Shown: positions 17,801 through 26,325 of the stretch, piece by piece | Layout of the letters: every line of letters starts with the position of its first letter | Position numbering within the stretch: position 1 is the stretch's first letter | DNA from: Candidatus Krumholzibacteriota bacterium | GTDB lineage: Bacteria > Krumholzibacteriota > Krumholzibacteriia > LZORAL124-64-63 | DNA length: 64,000 bases | NCBI GenBank assembly: GCA_022711765.1 | Contig: JAKLEB010000001.1 | Location: forward strand, 1,718,694-1,782,693 | Reading direction: 5' to 3' | Made by a program: the position numbers and the translations under genes | The notes under the pieces: generated by a model | Told to the model about the DNA's origin: nothing | Databases searched by the model: none | What the model saw: only the letters and a program-made list of their open reading frames with translations

Positions 17801-19504
17801 GCCGTTGCCCAGCTCGTTGGAAACGCCATCGACGTAGACGTAGCCGCCCACATCCTCGGCCGACTCCTCGAGGATGCGCTGCAGGTCGTTGGGGGTGAGC
17901 GCGGCGCCGGTCAACGCGAGCGCCTCGGACTGCACGAGCGCCGCGGCGCCGGCGGTGAACGGGCACGCCGACGACGTGCCGTTGAAGTTCGCCACGTAGT
18001 CGCCGCCGGCGTAGCCGTTGAAGCCGGCGATGTCGGTCGTCTGCATCAGCACGCCGGGCGCCGCGAGACTCAGCCCGACGCCGAAATTGCTGCCCCACCA
18101 GTTCTCGCCGTCGCAGCTCGCGGGGTTCTTGCGCTCGTCGCAAGGGCTCGAGGCGCCGACCGCCATCGCCGCCGCGAGGTTGGCCGGGAACTGCACGGCG
18201 CCGTTGGCGTTGCCGGCCGCGAACAGGGGCAGCACGCCGGCCGCCCGCGCCGCGACGACCGCGTTCTGCACGGAGATCGTGCTGCCGCTGCTGCAGATCC
18301 AGGAGCAGCTGATGACCATGGCGGAGTAGTTGGGCGCCTCGCCGACCGCGTAGTTGATCGCGTCGGCGCGGTTCTGATTCACGCCGCTCGCGAGGTTGAC
18401 CCGCAGCGGCAGGATCCGGCAGCCGTTCGCGACGCCCGCGATGCCGGTCGTGTTGTCGGCCACGCCGGCCGCGAGGCCGGAGCAAGCAGTGCCGTGGGCG
18501 TCCAGGCCGGAGGGATAGGGGTCGTTGTCGTTCGCGTTGAAATCCCAGCCCACGAGGTCGTCGACCTGGCCGTTGCCGTCGTTGTCGACTCCGTCGAGAT
18601 CGCCAGCGTCGAGGACCCAGGCAGCGCCATTCCACACCATCGTCTGGCCGTCGCCGTCGTCGTCCTCGCCCAGGTTCTGCAGGATGTTGGGCTGGAGGTC
18701 AGGATGGCCCCAGTCGACGCCGGTGTCGATCACGGCGACGATCACGCCCGGATCGCCGCGCTGGATGTCCCAGGCCTCCTGGACGTCGGCATCCGCATCG
18801 GCGGTGAAGCCGCCGCCGCCCGCGTTGTGGATCGCCCATTGCGTCGCGTACAGCGGGTCGTCGGGAACGAACGCGTGGTCGTTGAACGAGATCGTGCTCA
18901 GCTCGGCGAACTGCACGGATGCGAGGTCGTTGAACGCCCGCACCTGATCGAACACGTCGCGGCCCGCCGGCACCGATACGGTGAAGAAGCCCGGCGTCCA
19001 GTGGTCCATGACGACCTCGGAGCCCAGGCGCGCGATCTCGGCCAGCATGTCCGCCTCGGACAGGCTGGGCGCGAACTGCACGACGACCTGGTCCGGCAGG
19101 AAGTAGCGGGTCGTGCCGTCGTCGTTGAGGAGCGCCGGGTACGCGAGCGCGACCCGGGAATCCGCCTGCAAGGCGGCGATGGCGGCCGCCGCGGACTTGC
19201 CGGGCGGCGTGCGGTAGACGACGAAACCCTGGTCCTCGACGCCCTCGGCGTGGACGACCGCGAGGTCCTGGGCGACGGCCAGCTGCTCGGCGTCCGTGAC
19301 GGACGCCTTGGCGCCGGGCGCGACCGCGAGGCGGACCATGATCTCGTCGGTCTTGACGGTGAATGAATAGCGTCCCCCGAAGAGCTTGTCGGGGTACGAG
19401 TAGTCCATGACCTGCGCCGCCGCCCCCCTTGGCGAACCGCTCACGGCAAGCAGGGCCACGAGACTCCAGAGCAGCGGCTGAAACGTGAATCTACGAGCGC
19501 CCAT
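14834..19504 (-). CDS. Giant secreted subtilisin-VWA-cohesin-like protein with FlgD-type tail
   Basis: A 1556-residue exported protease. After a signal peptide (about 1-31) and a propeptide-like region comes an S8 subtilisin domain (about 215-580). Its triad is complete: Asp260 in VIDTGVDWGH, His337 in DAHGTACSG and Ser511 in NGTSSACPFTAG, with the oxyanion Asn432. A von Willebrand A domain (about 592-780) has an intact MIDAS (D599-x-S601-x-S603, T680, SDG at 709-711). Next come a beta domain of choice-of-anchor type (about 895-1003), a cohesin-like domain (about 1015-1141) and the FlgD-like tail from YPNPFNPQTT (1473) to LLK. The start is set by AAGGAGG six bases upstream. Probably surface-attached; the target is unknown. 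Confidence 0.9.
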   Translation of the reverse strand: MGARRFTFQPLLWSLVALLAVSGSPRGAAAQVMDYSYPDKLFGGRYSFTVKTDEIMVRLAVAPGAKASVTDAEQLAVAQDLAVVHAEGVEDQGFVVYRTPPGKSAAAAIAALQADSRVALAYPALLNDDGTTRYFLPDQVVVQFAPSLSEADMLAEIARLGSEVVMDHWTPGFFTVSVPAGRDVFDQVRAFNDLASVQFAELSTISFNDHAFVPDDPLYATQWAIHNAGGGGFTADADADVQEAWDIQRGDPGVIVAVIDTGVDWGHPDLQPNILQNLGEDDDGDGQTMVWNGAAWVLDAGDLDGVDNDGNGQVDDLVGWDFNANDNDPYPSGLDAHGTACSGLAAGVADNTTGIAGVANGCRILPLRVNLASGVNQNRADAINYAVGEAPNYSAMVISCSWICSSGSTISVQNAVVAARAAGVLPLFAAGNANGAVQFPANLAAAMAVGASSPCDERKNPASCDGENWWGSNFGVGLSLAAPGVLMQTTDIAGFNGYAGGDYVANFNGTSSACPFTAGAAALVQSEALALTGAALTPNDLQRILEESAEDVGGYVYVDGVSNELGNGRLNVNLAMQQLIAENLVAVLPEPVDLALSIDRSFSMVGDPILAAENAAAQVVRLLDVGDKIAVTSYSGGADPGTLPDWPAWTDFPMTEITGEADKNAAIATIETGGDVYNLTAIGAGLEKARDELHDAVPPQFPQSIILLSDGNNTHPPDPFDVLPLQAPEPTVYTIGFGPFADEVTLEAVAAATGGQYYYAGTSGAKVTGGILPLIQTYQMSLMAATDREGLGWINGQLRQGEHRHEFLVDPSVDQLLIGLLWNYRDPNAFQLILQDPSGHVFDPSSPEWVGDETVSAQRINGPVPGNWLAIVRRVGGGDGQGNYHLNLAASTRVQSILTLTPHGFGQPMLIELALTQLIAQLGPKPIYNAQVTAVITLPNGESFPMALNDAGGNGDQAPNDGVYTGLLTATQYDGSFVVETEASGTTYDNFPFTRYDIATTVLSREEEIPPLPVALPTGVGLPGSILDLPILAAQWVDPLDIVSLHARILFDPLVVQFAGLGDLSGTMMDGWQFNVTNVGNGVVVDAAGAPLQGEGVLMRLKFGIVGALGDISPLVFTELDVKDTAGSPVPVDPGDGSIAVGSSIPDQTPVPYAVVNGWDLRSLPVQLGPGVPLSAQLPAVQQVLGWQGGNYVSTPSPAGGDGMWLQYGGPDSYEVVTGDPLGAYSRGGPAGWYLLGGLFDESAVPLVTPAAAMDGMFAFVESQGYVPVDQIEPGQGVWFHAAEPFTLSVEAGGAKHAARRGAGDKVLAQAVLTATGANLAGVPHVFQVLIGGGAPAPEQLPFPPAPPAYTTLVRLLDADTATTPLYSDLRTDAQMGGSVVLWHLAVQPSGNTGNAGTTLAWNPDALRAIADVAWVLREGLSAGGPVVVADMRDVASLAISGTGERTYTIVLGNPTPVGDDLLPAAFSLVGSYPNPFNPQTTIRFDVPRTSHVQLDVYDVHGRRVVRLVDAMVPAGRQSAIWDGRDDDGAYVPSGVYFSRLTAEGAQHTGRMVLLK

Positions 19505-19686
19505 CGGGCACCTCCTTGGCAACTGACGCGGCGGTCAGCGTCTCTTGTCATTGCGAATCGCGATGTCACCGGCGAGGTCTGGCAGCTGTCGAAGCAAGCG
19601 AATCGGGCGATTCAGCAGTCATTCGCGGTGATACACGAGCGGAACAGTCAGATTAGTTTGACGCCGGGTCGCGGTCTTACGTCACA

Positions 19687-19717
19687 AGAAAAATCGGGGA
19701 GCCCGGAGGGCTCCCCG
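19687..19717 (-). terminator. Rho-independent terminator of the M28 peptidase gene
   Basis: Read on the minus strand, CGGGGAGCC and GGCTCCCCG form a perfect 9-bp stem with a 5-base loop (plus-strand arms 19695-19703 and 19709-19717). It is followed at once by ATTTTTCTT. A classical intrinsic terminator, the only one in the window with a clear T-tract; it begins about 55 bases after the peptidase stop. Confidence 0.85.
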
Positions 19718-19773
19718 TCGAGGCTGCGGCCGCGGCGCGTCGCGCTCGGTCGCGCGGCGGCATCGCCAGGATC

Positions 19774-21426
19774 TCAGCGCACCAGGTTCAGCTCGAGGCT
19801 CGTCGTGCCGGCGCCGGTCGCCAGACCGGCGATGTACACGCCGCTCGGCAGGGAACGACCGCCGTCGTCGACGCCGCGCCAGGTGACCGCGTGTTCGCCG
19901 GCCATCAGGGCGCCGGCGGCCAGGGTCGCGACCTTCCGCCCGCGCAGGTCGTGGATCACGAGCTCGCCGCGAGTCGGCACGTCGAGGCTGAACGAAAGAG
20001 TGGTCTGGGGGTTGAACGGGTTGGGGTGCGCCGCCAGCCTCACCAACGGTACGGGCGTCTCGGGCGCGGCCGTGGGCGCCGCGACGAGGCCCGCCACGTC
20101 GGCCAGGGTCGCTGCGGCCGCGCGCGAGATCTGCAGCGCGATGGGCACGGTCGGCTGGATGGCCGACCAGGTGTCGGTCGTCCGGTGGTAGTAGGGATAC
20201 GAGTCGTAGTCCATGTCGATCGCCAGGAAGGCCGCGATCCCGGCCTGCTGGAACGGCACGTGGTCGCTGCCCCAGCTGTAGTAGTCCTTGCGGTGACCGA
20301 TGGTGGTATACGCGACCACGTTTTCGGCCATGGCCGTCATCAGCCATTCCCAGGCGCTCTGGCCCTCGATGATCACGGCGACGTTGCGGTCGTAATAGGA
20401 CACCATGTCCGCCGTGATCGCGCCGACGATGGTGCGCCCGGCCGCGACGGCCTCGGCGACGAAGTGCTGGCTGCCGCGCAACCCCGGCTCCTCGGCGTCG
20501 AAGAGCACGAACTGCACGGTCCGTTCGAAGTTGCGTCCGGCGCTCACGCGCGCGATCTCCATCACCAGGCAGGTGCCGGACCCGTTGTCCTCCGCCCCCG
20601 GGGCGAGGGATCCGGGCTGCTGCGACGTGCTGTCGTAGTGCCCGCCAACGACCACGATCTCGTCCGGGTACACCGTGCCGGTCTTCGTGGCGACCACGTT
20701 CTGGCAGGGGTGGCCGTTGACCGTGAACGCGTCCAGCTCCACGCCGTAGCCGTATCCCGCGAACTTCTGCGCCAGGTACGAGGCCACGAGGTCGTTGCCC
20801 GCCGTGGTGTAATACCGCGTGGCGACGGTGTGCGCGGCGCCGCCGTACCAGAACGGGGAGTCGCCGGAGATCTCGCGGAGGAACTGGTCGTACGCCATCT
20901 GGTCGAGGTCGTCGACGTAGGCCGCCTTCACCGCCGCGTCGACGGTCGCCGGCGCGGGCCAGGACCTGCCGTCGGCGCGGGACCGCGGCGCTGCCGCGAC
21001 CGCCGAGCGATCGAGGAACTGCAGACCGAAGCCGGCGACGTGGAACGCGTCCAGGCGCGCGCGCGGCACCTCGACGACCCAGGCGGTCTCCGCCGCGAGG
21101 TGCACGTGGCCGAACGCGGCCGGGTCGGCGGGCGCGGCGAACGCTCCGCCGCCGGCGCGGCGCGTCCGGTCGACCAGGTACCACTCGGCGTCCGCATACC
21201 GGGGCGTGAAGGGTTCGGCGCCGAGCGGCGGCTGGCCGGACGGGCGCCTGTCGACGACGAGCAGTCCCGTTCGCAGGTCCCAGGTCAGGAGATCGAGGGC
21301 CGGCCGGTCGCCGGCAACCTGCTCGGCGGTCGCCCCGGGCAGGAACAGAACGTCGCCGAGCTCGGCTGCGGCTGGGGCCGCCAGCGCGAGGGCGAACAAT
21401 CCGAAGAACACGAGTCGCGAGATCAT
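19774..21426 (-). CDS. Secreted M28-family metallopeptidase with FlgD-type tail
   Basis: A 550-residue exported aminopeptidase of the M28 family, a di-zinc enzyme. Signal peptide about 1-21; a pro-region of about 150 residues; catalytic domain about 195-450. The metal and catalytic residues are all present: GGHYDS (His263, Asp265), PGAEDNGSG (Asp280), DAEEPGLRGS (Glu312, Glu313), TADMVSY (Asp340) and YYHRTTDT (His414). The FlgD-like tail begins HPNPFNPQTT at about 467. The ATG chosen has AAGGA eight bases upstream; a 28-residue upstream extension lacks signal-peptide character. It has its own intrinsic terminator, so it is a separate unit from the giant protease. Confidence 0.92.
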   Translation of the reverse strand: MISRLVFFGLFALALAAPAAAELGDVLFLPGATAEQVAGDRPALDLLTWDLRTGLLVVDRRPSGQPPLGAEPFTPRYADAEWYLVDRTRRAGGGAFAAPADPAAFGHVHLAAETAWVVEVPRARLDAFHVAGFGLQFLDRSAVAAAPRSRADGRSWPAPATVDAAVKAAYVDDLDQMAYDQFLREISGDSPFWYGGAAHTVATRYYTTAGNDLVASYLAQKFAGYGYGVELDAFTVNGHPCQNVVATKTGTVYPDEIVVVGGHYDSTSQQPGSLAPGAEDNGSGTCLVMEIARVSAGRNFERTVQFVLFDAEEPGLRGSQHFVAEAVAAGRTIVGAITADMVSYYDRNVAVIIEGQSAWEWLMTAMAENVVAYTTIGHRKDYYSWGSDHVPFQQAGIAAFLAIDMDYDSYPYYHRTTDTWSAIQPTVPIALQISRAAAATLADVAGLVAAPTAAPETPVPLVRLAAHPNPFNPQTTLSFSLDVPTRGELVIHDLRGRKVATLAAGALMAGEHAVTWRGVDDGGRSLPSGVYIAGLATGAGTTSLELNLVR

Positions 21427-21586
21427 GGGGTCGTCCTTGGTCAGCGGAGTGGAGCCGTTCCCGACGGGTGTGAACGGACAATGATAACGCATGGCGGGTG
21501 TCTTGACCATATCCCTGCGCGGGCGCCCTGCGTAGGGGCGATCCGGCGGAACGCCGGAAGGCCGCGGTAACGTCTGACCGCGATGT

Positions 21587-24106
21587 TCAGTAGTACAGCT
21601 TGACCAGGAACGGCAGTTCCTGGTCGTCGGGGTCGGCCGCGCAGGCCTGCTGCAGGAACCGGAGTCCGCGCGCGTCGTCGCCGCTCAGCTTGGCCACCAG
21701 GCTCTCGCAGAGCAGCCGGTTCCCCTGGACGGCGCGCGCCAGGCGCTCCGGGTCCGGCACGTCGGCGAACACGGCGCCGGGGTCGACGCGCGCGTCGGCG
21801 AGGAAACGGAGATTGCGCGCGAGGTTGTCCGCATCGAGGCAGCGGGGCGCGAAGAACTCGGTGTACGAGCAGTCGTCGGTGTTGAGCGCGCTGCGGGCGC
21901 CGAGCGCGGCGACGGCGTCGCCCGAGAGCATCAGGGTGGCCGCGAGATGGTAGGGCTCGAGGTAGAAGTGGCGGTCCTGGCCGAGCGCGGCCACGGCGGC
22001 GGCCCAGTCGGCGAAGTCGACCTGCAGCGGCGCCAGCGCTCCGATCAGCACCGCGTGGTAGTGCCCGAGCCAGACCGCGCAGTGCGGGAACACCGACTGG
22101 AAGGTCCGCAGGAGGCCCAGGAACTCCGCGGTCCCCAGCTTGTGCAGCGGCAGGTACTGGGAGACCATGCCGCCGGGAGCGAGGTGCGCGCGGCAGAGCT
22201 CGAAGTAGTCGGTCGTGTAGAGGTTGCCTGAGCCGAGGATCGGGTGCGTGGGGTCGCAGGAGATGAGGTCGTAGGTCCGTGCGGTCCGCTGCAGATGGTG
22301 GCGGCCGTCGCCCGCGATCACGCGCAACCTCGGGTCCCGCGCGACGTCGTGATTCAGGTCGCGGTAGTAGACGGCCGCGTCGACCAGCCCCTCCACCAGC
22401 TCGACGCACTCGATGGACTCGACCCCGGGGTGCGCGGCGATGGCGGACGTCGTCACGCCGATCCCGAAGCCGATCACCAGGATGTTCTTCGCGTCGTTCC
22501 CCAGCAGGAACGGCAGGTGGCCGACCATCTTGACGACCTTGATCGCGTCATACGAGGAACCGATCACGGCGCTGTTGTTGACGAACGTGTACTTCGTGCC
22601 GCCCAGCGCGCCGCGGTCCTGCGCCACCGAAAGCGTCCCCTCCACGGACTCCCGGTAGAACAGGACCTCGCGGTCGTAGCGCACGAACGACGGCGGCAGG
22701 ACCTGGACCGGCGGCCGCAGCGCGACGAACACCAGCAGGACCGCGGCGCCGCCGCCGAGCGCGTACCGCGCCGCCGCGCCGCCGCCGCGCTTCGCCTGCA
22801 CGAAGATCACCGCGCTGAGGACCAGGGCCAGGACGACCAGCCCTGACCGCACCGCGCCCAGCCCTGGCAGCAGCACGAACGCTGCCAGGAGCGGGCCGAC
22901 CACCGACCCGGCCGTGTTCACCATGAGCGTGAGCCCGACGTCGCTCGCGATCGTCGAGCGGCCGCGGGTCGCCAGGCGGCACGCGAGCGGGAACGCGTAG
23001 CCGGAGCACGCCGCCGGCGGCAACACGATCAGCAGGGAGGCGACGAGCGGGATCCCGAGCACGCGCAGCAGCGGGTCGGCGAGCGCCGACTCGAAGGGGA
23101 AGAGCAGGACGCGCGGCAGCTCCACGAGGAGCGCGAACCCGAGCCCCGTCGTGGCGGCGAGGAGCGCGAGCGCGCGCTGGAAGGACCGCAAGCGGTCCGG
23201 CGAACTCGCCGCGTGCCGCGCGTAGAGAGCGCTGCCCGCGAACGCGCCCAGGATCACGAGCGACGAGACGAGGGCGAAGGTGTAGCTCGTGTTGGTCAGG
23301 TAGATCCGGAAGATGCGGAACCAGACGACCTGCAACGCCAGGATGCAGAAACCGCAGACGAAGGTCCCGACCAGCGCGGCGCGGCGTCCGGCGGCGGGGT
23401 CGGCCGGCTCGGCGCGGCCGGATCGCCGGCCGGCCGCGGTCTTCTCGGCGGGCGCGGACGCCGGCGCCGGCTCGGCGCGGCCGCCGCGGTGCGCCGCGAA
23501 CAACCAGGCGGCGAGAGCGAGATCTATGACGACCGCCACGGCCACCGTGCCGCCCTGCCCGAGCGTTCCCAGCAGCAGGAAGCCCGCCGTCAGGCCGCCG
23601 AGCGCGCTGCCCAGCGTCTCGACGGCGTACAGGCGGCCGAGCGACGCGCCGATCGCGCCGCTCGCGGCGACGGCGAGGCGGCTCGCGAGCGGCAGGACGC
23701 CACCGATCAGGAAGGCCGGGCCGAGCACCACGACGGCGGCGATGGCGTAGGCGATGGCGTCGGCGAGCGGCGGACCGACCCCGCTTGCCGCGAGCGATCG
23801 GTAGACGGCGGGCAGCGCGAGCGTGACGGCCAGGTAGCCGAGCGCGGCCAGCGCCGCGACGCCCGCGAGCAACCCGGAGAGCATCCGCGCGGTGCGGTCG
23901 TACCCGCCGGTCGTGCGGCCCCAGATCCAGGCGCCGGCGCCGAGTCCGGCCATGTACGCCGCGAGCACGATCGTCGAGGCGGTCACGGTCGCGCCGAGGA
24001 CGAGCGCGAGCGACCGCTGCCAGCTCACCTCCAGGACGAGGAACGTGAACCCCGCCAGGCCGACGACGAACAGAAGCGTGAGGGGATAGCGGTTGGTTCG
24101 CTGCAT
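21587..24106 (-). CDS. Membrane-fused spermidine/spermine synthase-like protein
   Basis: An 839-residue protein combining a membrane region of a dozen or so hydrophobic helices (about 1-435, in two halves separated by an Ala/Arg-rich loop near 220-250) with a C-terminal aminopropyltransferase-like Rossmann domain (about 470-740). The AdoMet motif is NILVIGFGIGVTTSAI starting near 541 and the substrate-side acidic motif is SCDPTHPILG. The GGGDGG of true spermidine synthase (present in the gene at 59.2 kb) is replaced by GFGIG, so a different acceptor is likely. Such MFS-synthase fusions are common in environmental bacteria without a defined reaction. The start ATG is followed directly by the first membrane helix. 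Confidence 0.85.
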   Translation of the reverse strand: MQRTNRYPLTLLFVVGLAGFTFLVLEVSWQRSLALVLGATVTASTIVLAAYMAGLGAGAWIWGRTTGGYDRTARMLSGLLAGVAALAALGYLAVTLALPAVYRSLAASGVGPPLADAIAYAIAAVVVLGPAFLIGGVLPLASRLAVAASGAIGASLGRLYAVETLGSALGGLTAGFLLLGTLGQGGTVAVAVVIDLALAAWLFAAHRGGRAEPAPASAPAEKTAAGRRSGRAEPADPAAGRRAALVGTFVCGFCILALQVVWFRIFRIYLTNTSYTFALVSSLVILGAFAGSALYARHAASSPDRLRSFQRALALLAATTGLGFALLVELPRVLLFPFESALADPLLRVLGIPLVASLLIVLPPAACSGYAFPLACRLATRGRSTIASDVGLTLMVNTAGSVVGPLLAAFVLLPGLGAVRSGLVVLALVLSAVIFVQAKRGGGAAARYALGGGAAVLLVFVALRPPVQVLPPSFVRYDREVLFYRESVEGTLSVAQDRGALGGTKYTFVNNSAVIGSSYDAIKVVKMVGHLPFLLGNDAKNILVIGFGIGVTTSAIAAHPGVESIECVELVEGLVDAAVYYRDLNHDVARDPRLRVIAGDGRHHLQRTARTYDLISCDPTHPILGSGNLYTTDYFELCRAHLAPGGMVSQYLPLHKLGTAEFLGLLRTFQSVFPHCAVWLGHYHAVLIGALAPLQVDFADWAAAVAALGQDRHFYLEPYHLAATLMLSGDAVAALGARSALNTDDCSYTEFFAPRCLDADNLARNLRFLADARVDPGAVFADVPDPERLARAVQGNRLLCESLVAKLSGDDARGLRFLQQACAADPDDQELPFLVKLYY

Positions 24107-24294
24107 CGTGCCCGTCGCCGTAACGGATTGTGAGACGATCGTCCGCCGGCGGAAGCCCGCTCCCGGGGTTCCCGGTTGGACCACCGGGCGCGTCCCCTCG
24201 CCGCGCCGCGCGACTATAGCACCGCCGGGCGCGGCGACGATACCTCCCGCTCCGATCCCCCCGCCGCGGCGGGTGGCCTGAGCGGCCGGAAATT

Positions 24295-24330
24295 AATCGA
24301 TTGACTAAATCGGTCGATCGATTATATTCT
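24295..24330 (+). promoter_or_regulatory. Promoter overlapped by a TetR-type dyad operator
   Basis: A 29-bp imperfect dyad (24295-24323) is centred on 24309, with outer arms AATCGAT and ATCGATT and inner GAC/GTC. Eleven of fourteen positions are symmetric. Inside it sits the -35 TTGACT (24301-24306), with TATATT (16-base spacer) or TATTCT (18-base spacer) as -10. It is an AT-rich island in GC-rich DNA immediately before the tetR-like gene, as expected for an autoregulated promoter. Confidence 0.7.
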
Positions 24331-24359
24331 GGGTCCAGCACGACCTGGAGAACGTTTCC

Positions 24360-25043
24360 GTGAATTTGAACCTCGATTCCCTCATCGATCTGCCCGACGG
24401 CCTGCGACCGCCGGATCCCGGCTCACCGCCCGCCCGGATCCTCGCCGCGACCCGCGGCTTGCTCGCGGCGCACGGTCCGGCCGGGATTTCCATGCGCGCG
24501 GTCGCCGCCGCCGCCGGCGTCAATCAGGCGATGATCCACTACTACTTCCACAGCAAGGACCGGCTGCTCGATGTCCTGATCGGCCAGGAGATCCTCCAGA
24601 TCCTGCGGGACGTGGCCGCCGGACTCGCCGGCACCGAGCGATCCGCCGAGCTCTTCGTCCAGCATCCGCTGCGCCTACTCGACGCGCTCCGGCGCGATCC
24701 GGTGCGGATGCGCATGCTCCGTCTCGTGCTGGCCGCCGAGCCGGACCGGCTGCGGCGCGTGATCCGCCAGCTCGGCCAGCACGGGATCCTGGGGTTCGCC
24801 TCCGCGATGCGCGAGCTGGCCGATCGATTGCGAGCCAGCGGCGAGCTGGCCGACGTCGAACCGGAATCGGTGCTGCTCTTCCTGCTCGCCTCTGCGTACG
24901 GGCTCGTCTTCATGGCGCCCGTGGCGAGCGAGGTCACCGGCTTCCAGCTCGAGGACGACGACCACTGGCGGCGTCACCGGCACAACCTGGAAGTGCTGCT
25001 GCGCAGCGGGGTGCTCGCCCCGGGAAAGGCCTGGCCATGTTGA
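24360..25043 (+). CDS. TetR-family regulator of the efflux operon
   Basis: A 227-residue TetR-type repressor. The helix-turn-helix region is RAVAAAAGVNQAMIHYYFHS (about 47-66), preceded by the usual helix PARILAATRGLLAAHG. The C-terminal ligand domain is divergent, as in the family. GTG start with GGAG nine bases upstream. It is the first gene of a seven-gene operon and overlaps the TolC gene by 7 bp, so it most likely represses its own promoter through the dyad just upstream and is released by a pump substrate. The layout matches E. coli cecR (ybiH) with ybhGFSR. Confidence 0.9.
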   Translation: MNLNLDSLIDLPDGLRPPDPGSPPARILAATRGLLAAHGPAGISMRAVAAAAGVNQAMIHYYFHSKDRLLDVLIGQEILQILRDVAAGLAGTERSAELFVQHPLRLLDALRRDPVRMRMLRLVLAAEPDRLRRVIRQLGQHGILGFASAMRELADRLRASGELADVEPESVLLFLLASAYGLVFMAPVASEVTGFQLEDDDHWRRHRHNLEVLLRSGVLAPGKAWPC

Positions 25044-26308
25044 TTCCGATCGCGGTCCTGGCCCTCGCCTCCGGTCTGCCGGCCACGACCCTGGACCTCG
25101 CGACCTGCCTCGACCTCGCCCGCGCGCACGCCCCCCGCCTGCGCGAGGCGACCGCCGTCGAGGAGCAGGCCGCGGCCGCCTCGCGCGAAGCGCGGGCCCG
25201 GCGGGCGCCGACCGTCAGCCTCGGCGCGTCGTACCGCTACACGAGCGAGGTCATGGAGCAGCATTTCGAGCTTGGACCATATTCGCGCAGCCTCGAGTTC
25301 GGCGACGGCCACGCGGCCGACCTCAACGTCGGCGTGAACGCGCCGCTGTTCACCGGCGGCGAGCTGCGCCGGCAGAGCGAGGCGGCCGCCGCCGGCGTCG
25401 AAGCCGCGGCGCAGCGGGCGGCCGCGACTGGTCTGGACGTCGCGCGCGACGTGCGCGCGGCGTTCTACATCGCTCTCGGCCGCGAGTCGCAGGCCGCCGC
25501 CTCGCGGCTGGCGGTCGAGCGGCTGCAGCGGCACGTCGGCGAGGTCGCCGGCACCGTCGACGCCGGCGCGGCGACCGAGGAATCGCGGCTACGCGCGCTG
25601 GCTCGACTGCGCGAGGCCGAGCAACTCGGAGTGCGCCTGGTCGCGGCGCGCGATTCGGCGGCCGTGGCGCTCGGCCGCCTGGTCGGGTCGCCGGACGTCG
25701 CGGTCACGCCGGCCGGCGAGCTCACGGAGTCCCTGCTGACCGGCGGAGACCTCTCCCCGGCGCGCGTGGCCGAGCGGCCGGACCTCGTCGCCCTCGCCCG
25801 CGAGGAGGAGCGCCAGACCCTGCTGGCCGAGGCGCAGCGCGGCCGGCTCTGGCCGCGCGTCGGCGCCGACGTACGCGCGCATTACGGCCGTCCGGGCGTC
25901 GACCTCATCGCCAACGAGTGGACGCCCTACGCGACCGCGGCCGTCAGCCTGGACTGGCCGCTGTGGGACGACGGCGCCCGTACAGCTGCCGCCAGCCAGC
26001 TCGCGGCGCTCGCTCGCCAGGCGGCCGCCCGGCGCGCGGAAGCGGCCGACGCGCTCGCCGCGGCCCACGCGGCCGCGCGGATCGAGCTGGACGCGGCCGT
26101 CGCCGCCGAGACCCTGGCCGGGGAACGGGTCGAACTCGCGCGCCGGATCCTCGACCTCGTCGGGGGACGGCTGCGCGCCGCCGCAGCGACGGAGAGCGAG
26201 TTCCTCGACACCCAGGACGACCTGACGGCGGCGGAGCTCGACCTCGCCCTCGCGCGCACGCGCGTTCGCCTGGCCGAGGCAGTCCTGCTCTGGACGGTCG
26301 GCCAATGA
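25037..26308 (+). CDS. TolC-family outer-membrane channel protein
   Basis: A 423-residue outer-membrane efflux protein. Signal peptide about 1-16, then two copies of the OEP pattern, each long alpha-hairpins rich in Ala, Glu and Arg separated by beta-barrel segments (PTVSLGASYRYTSEV, ADLNVGVNAPLFTGGELR in the first; PRVGADVRAHYGRPG, AAVSLDWPLWDDGART in the second). It ends with the FLDTQDDLTAAELDLALA helix. It would be the exit duct for the ABC pump encoded downstream. E. coli ybhGFSR has no dedicated channel gene, so its inclusion here is a useful difference. The next start is 17 bp downstream. Confidence 0.88.
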   Translation: MLIPIAVLALASGLPATTLDLATCLDLARAHAPRLREATAVEEQAAAASREARARRAPTVSLGASYRYTSEVMEQHFELGPYSRSLEFGDGHAADLNVGVNAPLFTGGELRRQSEAAAAGVEAAAQRAAATGLDVARDVRAAFYIALGRESQAAASRLAVERLQRHVGEVAGTVDAGAATEESRLRALARLREAEQLGVRLVAARDSAAVALGRLVGSPDVAVTPAGELTESLLTGGDLSPARVAERPDLVALAREEERQTLLAEAQRGRLWPRVGADVRAHYGRPGVDLIANEWTPYATAAVSLDWPLWDDGARTAAASQLAALARQAAARRAEAADALAAAHAAARIELDAAVAAETLAGERVELARRILDLVGGRLRAAAATESEFLDTQDDLTAAELDLALARTRVRLAEAVLLWTVGQ

Positions 26309-26325
26309 CCCCGAGGAGAACCACC

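Noticed and set aside
15530..19366. A 1278-codon open frame on the plus strand opposite the giant protease gene
   Set aside because: Its translation is low-complexity, dominated by Arg, Val, Asp and Gly, with no signal peptide or motif. In GC-rich DNA the antisense of a real gene often stays open.
21542..21582. Two small hairpins (TCCGGCG/CGCCGGA and CGCGGT/ACCGCG) upstream of the M28 gene and behind the membrane-fused synthase gene
   Set aside because: Stems of 6-7 bp without a T-tract are expected by chance at this GC content; not called as a terminator.
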